Assembly: GCA_019925105.1 (NCBI GenBank) | Contig: JAHGAU010000001.1 | Location: 2,852,001-2,916,000, forward strand | DNA length: 64,000 bases | Source: Niebla homalea | Taxonomy: Eukaryota > Ascomycota > Lecanoromycetes > Lecanorales > Ramalinaceae | Reading direction: 5' to 3' | Shown: one piece after another, positions 1 to 11,265 of the stretch | Layout: each line of letters begins with the position of its first letter | How positions within the stretch are numbered: the first letter of the stretch is position 1 | Made by a program: the position numbers and the translations under genes | The notes under the pieces: generated by a model | The model's database searches: none | The model's input: the letters and a program-made list of their open reading frames with translations, nothing else | Told to the model about the DNA's origin: nothing

Positions 1-1831
1 CGAGGACTCTCATGCACGAAAGCCCCATCGAATCTCTGGCTCGCTTGAATCAGCCATTCACTGGTGAGTAGTTTCTTGCACATGCTCCCACCATTTGTCG
101 ACTGCCAAATGCTTCAAAGAGCTAATATATGGTACAGTACCTGAGGATGTGAGTAAAATCGATTGCCTCGCAGCCAACAGCCCTCTACAATCACTACCAC
201 CATGTTCTCCTCGACCAGCTCATGCTACACACGACAGCAAGGAAACGACGCTCAATTCACGTATTGAAGGCAAAGGGCTAAAGGTCATTCCAGAGACGCA
301 AACTGCGTTCATTCCTGCCCGATTCCCTTCTCAATTAGATGACGATGAGGATAGCGACGGGTCTGATAGCTTTTCGAGTCAGGACATAGACATGTCTGAT
401 CTCTCTGACAGTGATGAGGATGACTGTAACGACGTGAACGAGGAAAGCAACGACGAGGCATTGCTGAATCAGATGAGAGGATGTGTTCCCCAAGGAGCAA
501 GCAACGAAAAGGCATTCCCAGAGAAGAAGACTGGGTCCATTGAGAGACCGGCCAGTGTTTTCCGCAGGACGAGGGACATTGCCGATGGCTTCCATACTAT
601 TGATGCTTTCCCAAACAGGTTCCAACTTTCTTCAACTCTTGATGTGTCCCGCCCTCGCTCGCTTGGGGCCGATCCTCAACCTCACCAGCGTGCTCCAAGT
701 CCATCAGATGCCGCCATGGCGAAGAAAGATTACACCCAAAAGGCTCCTGAAGACACAGAACCATCCATGCGTAAGGAGACTACTAGTCTTCCTCCATCTC
801 AACCTCAAACCACCTCACGCTTGGCCCACTCACAAGGCGATGAATCATTCTACGGGCCAATGCATTCGGAGGAATGGAATTCGCCCAAAGGTTTGAGCGC
901 TGCACCTCCTACTCCGTTCGAGAGTGAAATGTTCGGTGCATCCTGGGGTGCTGGTGCCGCGCAACCATCCTTCACTCCAAGCACTATGGCTTTGCCTTTT
1001 GGTCTTGTTGATGCCTATGGTGATCCGCCAGTAATGGGAGGCAACGATCCTGGAAAGGCTTTCAACTCCAGCGTTGGCCGTGGCATGGGTCTAGACGCAC
1101 AGGGATTTTGGGCTGGTGAATTCGACGCTTCGAATTACGACTGGCCCCAATTAGCCGCTCCAACGTCTCGCTACTCATATGAATCCAAATCTGCAGAAAG
1201 TTTGCGTGCGACGAAGGGTGCTCCCAGCGAAATAGCTGCAAGAGATGGATCTCCGGGAAAGACGAGCCCCCTAGCTCAGAATGATCGGGGTCACGCTGAT
1301 CGAGACGCTGCTCACAGTAATGCGTCAAGATTGAACATCTCCAATCTAATCAATGAGGCGACCATCAACAGCCCCAAGATCGCGAAGAAGCGGAAGGCAA
1401 ATGAGATGAGCACTGATGAAGGAGCTGCCTCGACAACCTCCTTGAACGAGCCCAGTAGCACGACCAGGGTTTCCGATGCAGCCTTTGAACGTTTTCTACA
1501 AGAATCGGAGCTTCCTGACGCTCAGATACGTGAAACTTCCATATTCCCACCTGCGGCCTTGTCAACACAAGATGAAAACCTCACTAACACCGGAGCCAAG
1601 TCGCAGCCGTCTTCTTCGGCAAATAGCACGCACGCCAATGCTGATGCGCCATCACTGGAGCCGCCTCGCAAGAAGGTCAAGGTCGTCCGGTCGACTTCTA
1701 AGGTGGGAGGAATCGCTAAATTCGTGTCTGGGGTTGCTGTCGGAGTGGTTGGTGTGCTGGCTACCATTATTGCCACCGCCCCAATCAGCGTTCAGGAGGA
1801 AGCTTTACGTGAGATGAGTCGAGGCGCGTGA
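1..1831 (+). CDS. Probable FHA-domain-type protein, C-terminal part (5' end outside window)
   Basis: Only the 3' part of the gene is present. A first exon fragment (to 63) reads HESPIESLARLNQPFT and ends at a GTGAGT donor; a 74-nt intron (64-137, branch CTAAT, acceptor ACAG) joins it in phase to the long exon 138-1831. The predicted product is hydrophilic and Ser/Pro-rich, with a very acidic stretch rich in D, E and S near the start, a basic KKRKANEMS motif and PPRKKVKVV, which look like nuclear localisation signals, and then one hydrophobic, glycine-rich segment (IAKFVSGVAVGVVG) close to the C-terminus. The combination of an acidic/low-complexity middle, a KRKA(D/N)E motif and a final hydrophobic segment recalls fungal FHA-domain proteins, but the FHA fold itself would lie upstream and cannot be seen. 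Alternative: an unrelated nuclear or tail-anchored protein. The frame and intron are well supported, the family is not. Confidence 0.6.
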
Positions 1832-3580
1832 AACCCAATCAAGCTCCCGCTTCCCACTTCGAGAAGAGGATCGCGGCTCCGATACCACTCAACCCAAACG
1901 GCTCTTTCCCCGCCTTTCAGTTCTCGTGGTGTTTACAGGATTCTGCCACGAATTCATTTGCAATATCGACATTACTTGCTATATCTTTGCTGGCGTTTAC
2001 GGCTTCACGTACGCAAATGCAGCTGAGGTTCAGGGTGTTTGATGGATGAGGTTTGCGAGCGCTACAACACGAGGGTCCTGATAGACGTAAAAGAGTTACA
2101 GAGTCATTCTCGAACGCTTCTTATACATCCAAGTGGCATCCATGGCATGCTACATCAATTGATCTGGGGTATATCATCAAAACATGCAAGCTCGGAGGAT
2201 CAAGGCGCTTGAGGACTCAACGGCGAAGTAGAAAAAATGGACATCTTTTCCTTTACTGCTGGCTCAAACGGACATGTGTGTTCGGGGAATTGCTGAGATC
2301 GTCATTGTATCTTTCTGCCGGCTTTATCCACCACTTGTGTATCTACCCTCCTAGTGAGCAGAGCCGGATGCACATGTTGCGCACTTTATTCGCTTATTTG
2401 ACATGTCGCGCAGTAGTGCACTATGTAATTTCTCCACGTAGCGATGCCTGCGACACATTCCACAGAACCTGACCGTTTGAAGCTCATCTGCGATACAGGT
2501 ATCGGGCTTCATTCGCATCCACTGCATGGGGAAAAGGCAAGTGGAGCTGCACGAAGCGTCCATCAAGCCCACACCCACATGACCTCGCTCTTCTCAGCCT
2601 ACAGCAGGGATGGAAGGGTTGGGAAGCGGGGAAGGCTTTGGATGCCGCCCATCCCAAAAAAATTCCAGACCTTCGTTCGTTCAAGGAGAGTGATAAGACG
2701 AGGGGGGGGGAGGAATCTGGGTGCCGTTATTCTGTCCAAACTCTATCAGAGAAGTATTACATATACCTTAAGATGATTTATAAGCATGACTGAGAAAGCT
2801 TGCGAATGCTTGGCATCCAAAAAAAAAAAAAAAAAACAGTCAGGCGAACACCTTAAGCCACTTTTTACAATATCACGTACAGCCCCTTAAAAACTAGAAG
2901 CTATGAGCCTGAATGACGGATATAGATGAAGAGCGAATCGATTGATTCGGGTTTTAACCCATTATAAAATGTCGTTCATTGAAGTTTTTTTAAGTGGTTT
3001 CGATTTACGGTAAAAGGGAGAATTTGGGCTGCTTATCATCTCTTAGGAATTAAACTGGACGTTTAACTACTACGTTCAATTACCTGTTTTAAGGGTAGAT
3101 ATATATATATTAAAGTTATCAGTCTATCTACAAGTAATCGTTTAGATCCTATAGTCCAATCATTTGAGAGATTGTAGGTGGTATAGCATAGGTGGCTCTG
3201 GGTGTTGTGCCGGGTTTTTTTTTGGCCAAGCATTCGCACGCTTCTCAAGTATGCTCAGTCGTCATGATGATGATGATGGATGACGCTACCTATGTTGGAA
3301 GCAGGAAATCTATATTGTTTTTTTTGATGTGTGGGGTGGATCTAAGGAAGAAAGATTGTCTATCATTAGGTTTTTTCTTTTCCCACCCCTTCTTTTCTCT
3401 TTTCTTTTTCGGTGGCCTGAAATCGCTTGTGATTTGATCGATCGACGATCGATCGACCAACCAATCAGCCTTCCCTTCTCTTTCCGCCCATGTTACGCAG
3501 CGTGGAGCTCCATTCGAGGAGTCTCTTCTTTCTCGTCGGTCCTGTTGTACTTGAATTGACGGTGCGGCTTGTTGTCACCG
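1832..3580. other. Intergenic, low-complexity tracts
   Basis: No gene supported. It contains a poly(G) run near 2702, an 18-base poly(A) run at 2820-2837, an AT-rich stretch around 2940-3130 with an (AT)n tract, and pyrimidine runs near 3360-3410. It separates the 3' end of the upstream gene from the 3' end of the convergent MFS gene, so it holds two terminator regions. Confidence 0.6.
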
Positions 3581-5377
3581 TTACGGTCCGGCCTCACACC
3601 CCCCTTCCCCTTTCCCCTTCCCCTCCTCCTCCTGTCGCTCCATCCCCTCCCTCTCATCAACAGTCAACTGCCCCTTGGCCTCCCCAATCCTCACAAACAC
3701 CAGAAAAATCACGAGCGCCGCCCCGGCACACGCCAACTGGAACCAGAACACGGCCTGATAACTGCCCTTCAACCCTAGGTGTGCCGTCTGCGTCTGCGTC
3801 ACGTCCGCAAACGCCAGGCAGATCGCGATGGCCAGGTACAAGAGAGACGAGATGAGGGCGCCGGCGAGACCCTGACGGGACAGGGAGAGGGAGGTGGAGA
3901 TGAAGACGTTGGCCACGTTGAAAGTGATGTCAATGCCCATGGTGGCGCCGATCATAGCCGGGAAAACGTAAGCCCAGTAATTTGCCCCCTCCGGTGCGAG
4001 CGCGAAGAGGAGGGAGGTGAGGCACCAGCCCAGCCCGCCGAGGAGCATCAGGATCGTCCCCGGAAGGAGGTGCAGCACGTACCCGCCCACCACGGAGATC
4101 AGGACGCCCGTGGCGGACATGGGCACGAACCAGGCTGTTACTTGGAGCGGGGTGGCGGACATGATGTTTTGCATGTACATGGTGGCGTAGAGGAGGAAGA
4201 TGCCGAGGACGCCGTAGGAGAAGAATAGGGCGATGAAGAGCGGGGTCAGGTAGGGGACTTGGAAGAGGTCTGGTGGGAGTAAAGGGTGGGGGGACACCCA
4301 GCCCTCGACGTAGAATGCGGCGCTGAGCAGTGCGACTCCCAGGATCAGGCAGGTGGGAATGTAAGGCGTTGCCCACCCCTGGGGCGCGTGAGAGGCATCC
4401 GTGATGGCGAAGACCAGGAGGATCAGCCCCGTCACGATGAGGCAGGTGCCCCACCAATCCATCTGCACGCCCATCTTCCGGCGCGCGGACATGTCGCTGG
4501 GGATGGTGAAGTAGGCCGGGATGATGGTGGTGACAGATAAGAGGGCCCCAATCCAGAAGTACCAGCCGAATCGCAGGTATTGGCCCGTCAACCCCGCGAA
4601 GAATACACCCATGAAGAACCCCAGCGGGGCGGCGCCCCCGTAGAGGCTGAAGATCACGTTCTTTCGGGGGCCCGGGCGGTAGACCGAGCCGATGAGCATT
4701 ACCCCGGCGGGGAGGAAGGCGGCGGGACCGAGACCCTGCATGGCTCGGCAGAAGTCGAGCATCAGTTCGTTGGTGCTGAAACCGGCAATGATGGACCAGA
4801 CGATGAACCAGCCCAGCCCGCAGACGTAGACGACGTAGCCGCCGTACATATCTGCGAGCCGGCCGAAGGGGAGCAGGAAGGCGGCCGTCACGAGGGAGAA
4901 GGCGGAGGCGGGCCAGACGGAGGAGGCCTGCGGGATGTCCAAGGTGGTGATGAGGATCGGGAGGATGACGTTGAAGCCGGAGACGAAGTACTCGGCGAGC
5001 ATCTGCGAGGCTATTATTGAGTAGGCGAATGCGATTTCGGAGTAGATGGAGGGAAATTGGGCGGGGCGCTGACGACCAAGGCGGTCGACTCGAGCGGACT
5101 CAGATTCCTCATCCTCTGCTGGTGCTGGTGCTGGTGAGGTTTCGGAATGGCTGATAACAGCGGCAGTGGCGACGGCGTGCATTTCGCTCGCTTTCGTGGG
5201 CTCATTGGTTGGAGGGAATTTAGAGAAGGTTTTATCAATGGGAGGAGGTCCAATGTCCGCGTCTGGTTCTCGAATTTGACATTGATCTGCCTTCTCCGGC
5301 GATCGGAGTCTGTCGTGTCTTTGTCCTGCTGGTTGTATCTCATCATCGATGGAGGCGCTTGGGTTGCTCGGAGCCAT
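3581..5377 (-). CDS. MFS transporter, DHA2-like 14-helix drug/ammonium exporter type
   Basis: An uninterrupted 598-residue frame from ATG at 5377 (the reading frame opens 30 nt earlier on a TTG, not used). The first ~130 residues are a hydrophilic, probably cytosolic tail; about 14 hydrophobic helices follow. Motif A of the major facilitator superfamily is seen as GRLADMYGG between helices 2 and 3, and the RAMQGLGPAAFLPAGVMLIG segment matches helix 4 and motif B. The sequence pattern is that of the fungal group including yeast Atr1 and Yor378w/Amf1, which move aminotriazole, borate or ammonium; substrate here is unknown. The C-terminus ends in a Glu/Lys/Gly-rich tail. No intron is needed, unusual among its neighbours. 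Located in the plasma or vacuolar membrane by family inference. Confidence 0.88.
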   Translation of the reverse strand: MAPSNPSASIDDEIQPAGQRHDRLRSPEKADQCQIREPDADIGPPPIDKTFSKFPPTNEPTKASEMHAVATAAVISHSETSPAPAPAEDEESESARVDRLGRQRPAQFPSIYSEIAFAYSIIASQMLAEYFVSGFNVILPILITTLDIPQASSVWPASAFSLVTAAFLLPFGRLADMYGGYVVYVCGLGWFIVWSIIAGFSTNELMLDFCRAMQGLGPAAFLPAGVMLIGSVYRPGPRKNVIFSLYGGAAPLGFFMGVFFAGLTGQYLRFGWYFWIGALLSVTTIIPAYFTIPSDMSARRKMGVQMDWWGTCLIVTGLILLVFAITDASHAPQGWATPYIPTCLILGVALLSAAFYVEGWVSPHPLLPPDLFQVPYLTPLFIALFFSYGVLGIFLLYATMYMQNIMSATPLQVTAWFVPMSATGVLISVVGGYVLHLLPGTILMLLGGLGWCLTSLLFALAPEGANYWAYVFPAMIGATMGIDITFNVANVFISTSLSLSRQGLAGALISSLLYLAIAICLAFADVTQTQTAHLGLKGSYQAVFWFQLACAGAALVIFLVFVRIGEAKGQLTVDEREGMERQEEEGKGKGEGGCEAGP

Positions 5378-6447
5378 TGGAGATGAGCGAAAGCAGCAGA
5401 ATCCCAAACAGCGCGAAGTGAAGCTTTTGACTTAGAGTGAGCGGATGTTGTTCTGTTTATATGGCGCCAACGATCAGACTCCAACGGGTAAAGGCGGCTT
5501 GCTTGCTCTAGTAAACAAAGGCCCAGAAGTTTCGAGATCGGTGCAAGCTGGCGATGACAGGAAAGGTGCAGGGAAGATCCATTGCGAAGACTGGCAGTCA
5601 GCGAGAATATATTTGATTTTGAGGGCATGACGACCGTTTCCCATAATTAGTCAGGGTGGACAGCCAGGTCGTCAGTGGGGGTTTGTAGGGGTTTGTAGGG
5701 GCGTCATTCGGTCGTCATTTCTCAATCGTCCAGATCGGTCTTTTTGTGGCGATTGCTAATAACCGCACCGTTGATGTTAGTGCGAACTCTGATAAGGCCT
5801 AAACGGCTGAACGAGAAAAGCATCGATCGAGAGTATTGGAATAAGCCAGTTTGATAGGTGTTCTTGGTGATGCCAGTATATCTGCATTTGCTGCTAAGTG
5901 GGGAGCAGACGGACAACAAGCCATCACTCGTTGAATTGACAAGAATAGCCATCCATGGGCCTCTCAGCCTGATATATGTAGACCAGAGTGGGGGCTGAAC
6001 GAGAATCTATTAAACCAACAGGGATTTTGAGAACAGCATCAAGCCTCGGAAGTCTTCTTGACATTCTTGCTTGACGACTTGGATGCTTTCAATGAACACT
6101 ATGATTGCGTTGAGGCTCTACGTACCTTGTACGGGACTCATACGCGTTCCACGTTGTAGATTTGCTCTGGTAAGCGAGCGAGATACCGAAGTGAACTTCT
6201 GCAGCTGAGACCCCAGTCATCGACCTATGCAGGGACCCAAAATACTGCAGACCTCCATTGGCTCTTAGCATCACGTTCCCGCAAATATTTGACACGGAGA
6301 TGCTCAGATTTGGGCAAGAGTGAAACTCCTCAGTATTTCCCCCAACTGTGGTGATCAACAGTAGCGACAACCTAGATCTTGTATTCAATAGTAGGAACAC
6401 GCTTCTCCTTACCCTGGAACGAAGATGTCCGGTATAATGTCGCTGTT
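5378..6447. other. Intergenic; MFS promoter and ERV25 3' flank
   Basis: Nothing gene-like is supported. A duplicated GGGGTTTGTA unit lies near 5679-5700. The MFS promoter is the part just above 5377; the lower-coordinate flank of the p24 gene ends at 6447. Confidence 0.5.
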
Positions 6448-7335
6448 CTATATTAAATGCTTTGACCTGTCCAAATTCTGTCAGCATCTGATGCCATTTC
6501 CAGCAGACCCAGCACAAAAAGGTCCCAATTGGAGTAGGTAGCCTATGCAGAGAGATATGTCCCACATACCTGAAATACGCCCTCAAATAAACGACCTGCC
6601 AGCCCCCCAACCCCACCAACATCCCCATCGTCCCAAAGGCAAACCACTTCACCCGCTCATTCGTGCTCTCATTCGTATCCCTCAATTTCTGCTCCCTAGT
6701 CCTCAAGTAATCCATCTCTCCCACCACCTCTTGCACCAACTCCTCGATCCGCCGAAGTTCCATTTCCGCCGGTTTTAGCTTCTCGGCGGCTTGGATGGCG
6801 GACCAGTCGCGCGCGTCGGCGCCGATGTCGATGTCCAACTCGATGTGTCGGGAGGGGGATGTCACGGCGTGTTGGGCGACGAGCGCGTTCTCGAAGCAGA
6901 CGTCGAAGTGGGCGTCCGCGTGGGTGGTGAAGGCCATGCGGTTCTCGCCTACGAGGTCGCGCGGGTGGCCGTATTCGTTTTGGAGGGCGTCTTTGATCTG
7001 GATAGAGTCTGGGTGAGCTGATTTGCATCATGATGGCTTGTTCTGCCAGGGTGTGGAATGTGTCAAAGGAGCAATGCTTGCCCCATCGTGGAAGGAGACG
7101 AAGAAGGGTGATCAGAGGTACTGACATGCATGTTGACCACCTGACCATCACCTTTCATCCCATCAACAATCGCCGTGACGAGCACGAGGGTGTCTTTGCC
7201 CGCGAAGTTGCGGATGCAGCGCTCGTATTTGTTGTTGTGGCCTGTATGCGCGGCGAGGTCGAATTTGAGGGCGCAGGTCAGGCTGGAGAGGGTTGTGAGT
7301 AAGATGAGGAGACTTGCGAAGACTAGCCGCGCCAT
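6448..7335 (-). CDS. ERV25: p24 (emp24/gp25L) cargo receptor, Erv25-like
   Basis: Three exons (7335-7126, 6997-6570, 6466-6448) give 218 residues, the normal size for a p24 delta protein. Residues 1-22 are a signal peptide ([18 protein letters not shown]...). The lumenal GOLD domain follows, with KYERCIRNF and FDVCFEN supplying the conserved cysteine pair and the [19 protein letters not shown] core of Erv25. A coiled coil ([20 protein letters not shown]) precedes one transmembrane helix and the cytosolic tail YLRAYFRSKHLI, whose last six residues lie in a 19-nt terminal exon recovered by splicing AG|G. Introns: 6998-7125 (donor GTCAGT) and 6467-6569 (donor GTATGT). p24 proteins cycle between ER and Golgi in COPII/COPI vesicles and sort cargo such as GPI proteins. 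The exon joins are inferred from family continuity and phase. Confidence 0.9.
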
Positions 7336-8132
7336 TCTGGAGTTAATGGACGATTGTGCTTGTGCTACGGAGCCATAAAATGGATCTTGCACATCAGGGG
7401 CTTACAGAATTGCTCAAGTCGGTGCAGCTGCACCAGCGGAGTTCTTTCCGTCAGAATTTATGTCCGATTTAAAGCCGGGTGATCATACGTGGCATCTAAT
7501 ATCTGCAGCCTTCCGAGTGGTAACACTTTGAGTGACAAATAGAAAAATTCACAGGCCACTATGTCTTCGCATTCCGCCGTCATCAAGTTGTACGAAGTAC
7601 AACGGCATCCACGTTGCGCCGCTCATGATTAGAGCTGCGAAGACCCAAAGCGATGATCTTGACCTTGACACGACTGCTCCACACCAGAAGAGAGATGTAT
7701 TGAGATCATCGATTGCGTAAAGCAACAGTGTATCTGTATAAAAAAAACCTACGATCTTCCCTGCTCTGTGCTTACATAGTAGTCGAAGATAGTGGGACGC
7801 AGTGTCATCGTCCTACCCTCGGGGCTATCCGATTACCTGCGAGCACCTTGCATAATGACCCGGATCAATAAAGATAGTTTGCCGCGAATACTGACAACTT
7901 AAGGTTAGTTAGGCTGTCGTAACTGTGGATTGGGGTACCGCCGACGCTTGGGATGTTTCTTATTCGGCTCGGACAGCATCGGGTTCATCCTTGATAGAGA
8001 AATATGCAATCTGAGGAGCTGAAGCTATGCATAAGAAATCTAGAATAAAAGGTGAGCCTCTATAATATCATTGCAATGCTCTGTTATGCCAATGCGACCT
8101 TCTCATCCCTCGCTATGCTGATTGAAGAATCC
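7336..8132. other. Intergenic, ERV25 promoter side
   Basis: No coding region supported on either strand. A short A run sits near 7740. Confidence 0.5.
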
Positions 8133-9186
8133 CTACAGCAAACAGAACACTAAAACTCCGACCACGAGACTTGCTCTCATTACTATACCCCTGCCAGCAA
8201 TAATCCTTCCAGCTCCACCAATTGCAGGCGCGCTCGTCGACGCACTCGTGACCATCGGCGCCGTGGTACTTGGCGTAGTCACCATCGTCATACTTGCCGC
8301 CGCTGTAGCGCTTGTCATCACAGGACTCGTCGTTGCACTGGCCGCCGCAGTGGCCGTCGCCGGCGCCTTCGCCTTCCCGACCGTAGAAGTGTTCGGTCCG
8401 TCCCCGTCATCTGGATCTGGACCATGGCTGTCATCGGTGTCATGGCTATCACCACTACTATCGGGGTCATGCGAGTTGTTCTGATTTGTCTGACCTGTGG
8501 TCGGCTGGGTGGATTGGCCTGGGGTAGGATCATCGTCTGTGTTTTCAGTGGGATTATTGGTCTCTCCAGTATCGGTGGTGTCACCCTTGCCAGATTCTGT
8601 GGTGTCCCCATCTTGGCTGCTCTGACGGGCGCCTCCCTGAGCGGCGGAGTTGACTGGGGCCCCTGTTCCTCCTGCACGGGTCTCTAGGGATCGAAGTTGG
8701 CTGTGCCCCTGGGTGTTCGGTGATGCGGTGGCCGCGGCTCTCTTGGCCAGCATTGATGAAGTGGATTGGTTGTTGCCATTGTCTGGGTCGGCTTTCTTCT
8801 TCTTCTTGGTCTCTGGTTTCGTGTTCTCGACTGTCTCGCTTTTGGAGGGACGTTCGTCCTCATTTTTGGGACTGTCGTCTTCTTCGCAATTTTCATCATC
8901 TTCACCGCACGGTTTCTCCTTGACTTTCTTGGCTTTCTGCTTATTGCTGGTCTCGCTGCTTTGCTCGTTGCTTTCGTTTGAGGTTGTTTGGTCTCCTGTT
9001 TTGGGTTGCTTGGAGTGTTGAAGGTGGTGGGACGGGGAATCGGGGCGCAAGGAAGCGCGAGAGCAGGTGTGAGGAGAGAGGAGGGGATGAGGAAGTCTGA
9101 TCAAGTGACGAAGGTGCTGAACAGGATAACGGTGCTAGGAGAAGGAGGGAAAAGACAACCGTCACGCTCGCAGTGGGAACTTGCAT
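8133..9186 (-). CDS. Secreted Ser/Thr/Asp-rich protein, probable GPI anchor; 5' junction unresolved
   Basis: ATG at 9186 starts a clear signal peptide (MQVPTASVTVVFSLLLL, then ALA-type cleavage near SCSA). The frame must then change to the one that is open from about 9140 down to the stop at 8133, which encodes a Lys/Glu-rich stretch, a long Asp/Ser/Thr/Asn/Gly-rich low-complexity region (many SHDTDDSHGPDP-like units), an Ala/Thr/Ser-rich stem and a hydrophobic end (RASLVVGVLVFCLL) that looks like a GPI-attachment signal. I could not place a convincing intron between the two frames; weak donors such as GTCACT (about 9108) or GTCCCA are possible, or there is a one-base indel. Cell-wall or surface location is inferred. 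Not assigned to a family. Confidence 0.5.
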
Positions 9187-10213
9187 ATTGACTAATGGGA
9201 AAGGACTAGGAAGGAGAACAGTACGAGGTTCGAGACTGAAGTGCAGAAAAACAAAACAGAATGCGAAGGCATGCCGAATTTAAGCAAGATTTCTGAACAT
9301 ACAACATTCGACGTTGAAGAATTAGACCGATTAGGCACCAGAAAGCCCATGCTTCAAAAATAGCTCACCAAACTAAGGTATGTACCTAGACTTGGCAGGT
9401 CGAGGTTAAGGGGGCGGCGCGCTCCCGCTAGGCACTCGAATCCAGAGCACAGCCTCGACATAAGGCTGTGGAGCCTCACCAAAGTCGTGTTTTCCCTTGC
9501 TCATCTGGCAGTTGATCCAGTAGACATTCACCATTGGCTATTGATTAGATTAGATTAGATTCCGTGGCTGCGCTGGAAGTAGGGTGACTTGCATGCTACA
9601 TGCTGGAGGGGCTGAATGGGACCTCAACAGAGAAAATTGAAACAAGGCTTGCAGGGTACCCCGGTTGAATAAGGCAGGAAAAACACCGCAGAGGAAATAG
9701 CGTGGTCTCTGGATGTTGAGGGTGTGGACAAGCTGTGTAGTCCTGAATTGTAACATTCTGACCTCTCAATTGCTTACTTGCGCCTTCTTTATCTTTCCGT
9801 TATTTGCCCATGCCTCGCAGCGGTACATTCTTTGCCGTTTGTCATGACGGCAGGCAGGATACATCGACCATAGCTCAATCAGATAGGGTTCGAGTAGACA
9901 TACTTGCTGGCCGTATGATGTTCGCGTGGGATCTTGTGACCTGTGTGGATTTGATGCTCCTATAGATCTTGCGTCGGGTCTGGAGAGGTGAACCTCAGCC
10001 TCCGTGGGCGCGAGACGGTGTGTTACGATGGAGACCACAGAATCCCAGTGTATGGCTCCCCTTTGGCATCCCTCTTTGTGTTTCACAGGACTTTGATGAT
10101 TGCAGTGGCCGGCGGCCGCTGCATGTGCCATGTGGACAAGCTTGAGTCTCGCATTGCCATGGCCGCAGTGAGACATGCTGATGAGCTGTGCCAGGACATA
10201 CACGCTCTCCAGG
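9187..10213. other. Intergenic
   Basis: No gene supported. It contains about four tandem copies of GATTA at 9543-9562. A stretch near 9390-9450 has weak tRNA-like boxes but does not fold as a tRNA. Confidence 0.5.
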
Positions 10214-10895
10214 TCATCTCTTTGCTGGTCTCATTGGCGTCCAACTCTCTGGTTGATATCCCTCGCCGGGCCCCCTCCTCTCCTGCTTCTTCCATGGATT
10301 CTCCTTCTCCTTGCCTTTCGCCTTCGATACATCCTCTTTCACATCTACCTCAGCGCTCTCTCCCCTCCTGCCTACCGTACCCACAACACCTTCCCCATCC
10401 CCCACTCCCAATGCCTGGTTCCCTCTCCTCGGCGCATCCAATACGCTCGCTTTGCTTTCCCACCGCTCATCCGCTGCTTTTGCAAGCAGCTTCAATTGTT
10501 GCTGCCGGACAATGTCTTGCTGCTGCTCATATAGCGAAGGAGGGGAGGCGCGGGTGTGACGGAGCCATTGATGCCATTGTGGGGTGATGTTGACGTCGGA
10601 AAAGTGGGTTCGGACCGAGGGCTGAAGGATGCGCCGGTGTGGTGAGGATAGGGTAGGGCGGAAGTAGTAGTAGGAGTTGCCAACGAGGTCAGTCCCTGTA
10701 AGTGTGAGTACAGTGTCAGCACAGAGGATCGTGAGCTTGTGAAAGCCGCCGCAGTGAGAACCGGGAAGGTGAAGGAACGGGGCGGGCTGGGGGGAGAAAA
10801 CACTCACCAGCGAGCCAGCGTTTGCGCCAAGGGAGCTTGAGGGACTTCCACTTGCGCCAGAGAACACTCAGGGCAGAATTGGACTTCGTGGACAT
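10214..10895 (-). CDS. Complex I assembly factor, NDUFAF2 / N7BML-like
   Basis: Two exons, 10895-10808 and 10695-10214, encode 189 residues. Exon 1 reads MSTKSNSALSVLWRKWKSLK followed by LPWRKRWLAG and ends at a GTGAGT donor; a 112-nt intron rejoins at GTDLVGNSYYYF. Family hallmarks are the W-R-K-W-K start, the (T)DLVGN-x-Y(Y)E/Y motif, the RRI segment and the P-x-x-WHxWLRHTR-x-x-PP motif shared with NDUFA12/NDUFAF2 proteins. The C-terminal third is charged low complexity (KAKGKEKENPWKKQERRGPG), typical of fungal N7BML rather than the structural NDUFA12 subunit. It is expected to act in the mitochondrial matrix during late assembly of NADH:ubiquinone oxidoreductase. It is transcribed divergently from the calponin-homology gene at 11266. 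Confidence 0.87.
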
Positions 10896-11265
10896 GAGAC
10901 GTCACGGCTATTGAAGTGAAAGGGGGACGTCGAGCAGTGTTTAGAACGAAGAATTATGTTGTTGTAGAGATCCACTTCTGTCGTCATCCTCACGCTAGCG
11001 GCCGTTGATCGGTTTAAACGTCTCCAGGAGGAATCTTATCCTCACGGTAATGATTATCCTGATTATTCTGATTATTCCTCCGGAAAACTTCCTTCGCATT
11101 GCAAAACTTGACCAATCCATTGCACGACTGGCGATTGATGTGTAGACCTACGCGCAACCACCAGGCAGACCACGCACCTTCCCTGCCGCGCTACTCAGCA
11201 GAGGCAGCAACGTTGTATCTAATATCACACATTGCTGTCTCCGGGAGAATCTGAGGCTACTCATC
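10896..11265. promoter_or_regulatory. Divergent promoter between the NDUFAF2-like and calponin-homology genes
   Basis: A 370-bp gap between two start codons pointing away from each other, so both promoters must lie here or overlap. A short repeated TGATTAT(C/T)C pattern is present at about 11048-11078. No TATA box is obvious. Role inferred from gene arrangement only. Confidence 0.5.

Noticed and set aside
3779..5020. Long plus-strand open frames (for example 3779-4228, 4580-5020)
   Set aside because: Antisense shadows of the MFS transporter, with high GC and no independent signals.
6089..6447. C-terminal extension of the p24 gene to 6089
   Set aside because: It reads through an intron; the spliced end is RSKHLI at 6448.
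9385..9450. tRNA-like stretch (TGGC...GGTTAAGG and TCGAATCC)
   Set aside because: The arms do not pair into a cloverleaf.
9988..10587. Plus-strand frame of 199 codons
   Set aside because: Overlaps the NDUFAF2-like gene antisense; composition is the complement of that gene and no family is recognised.
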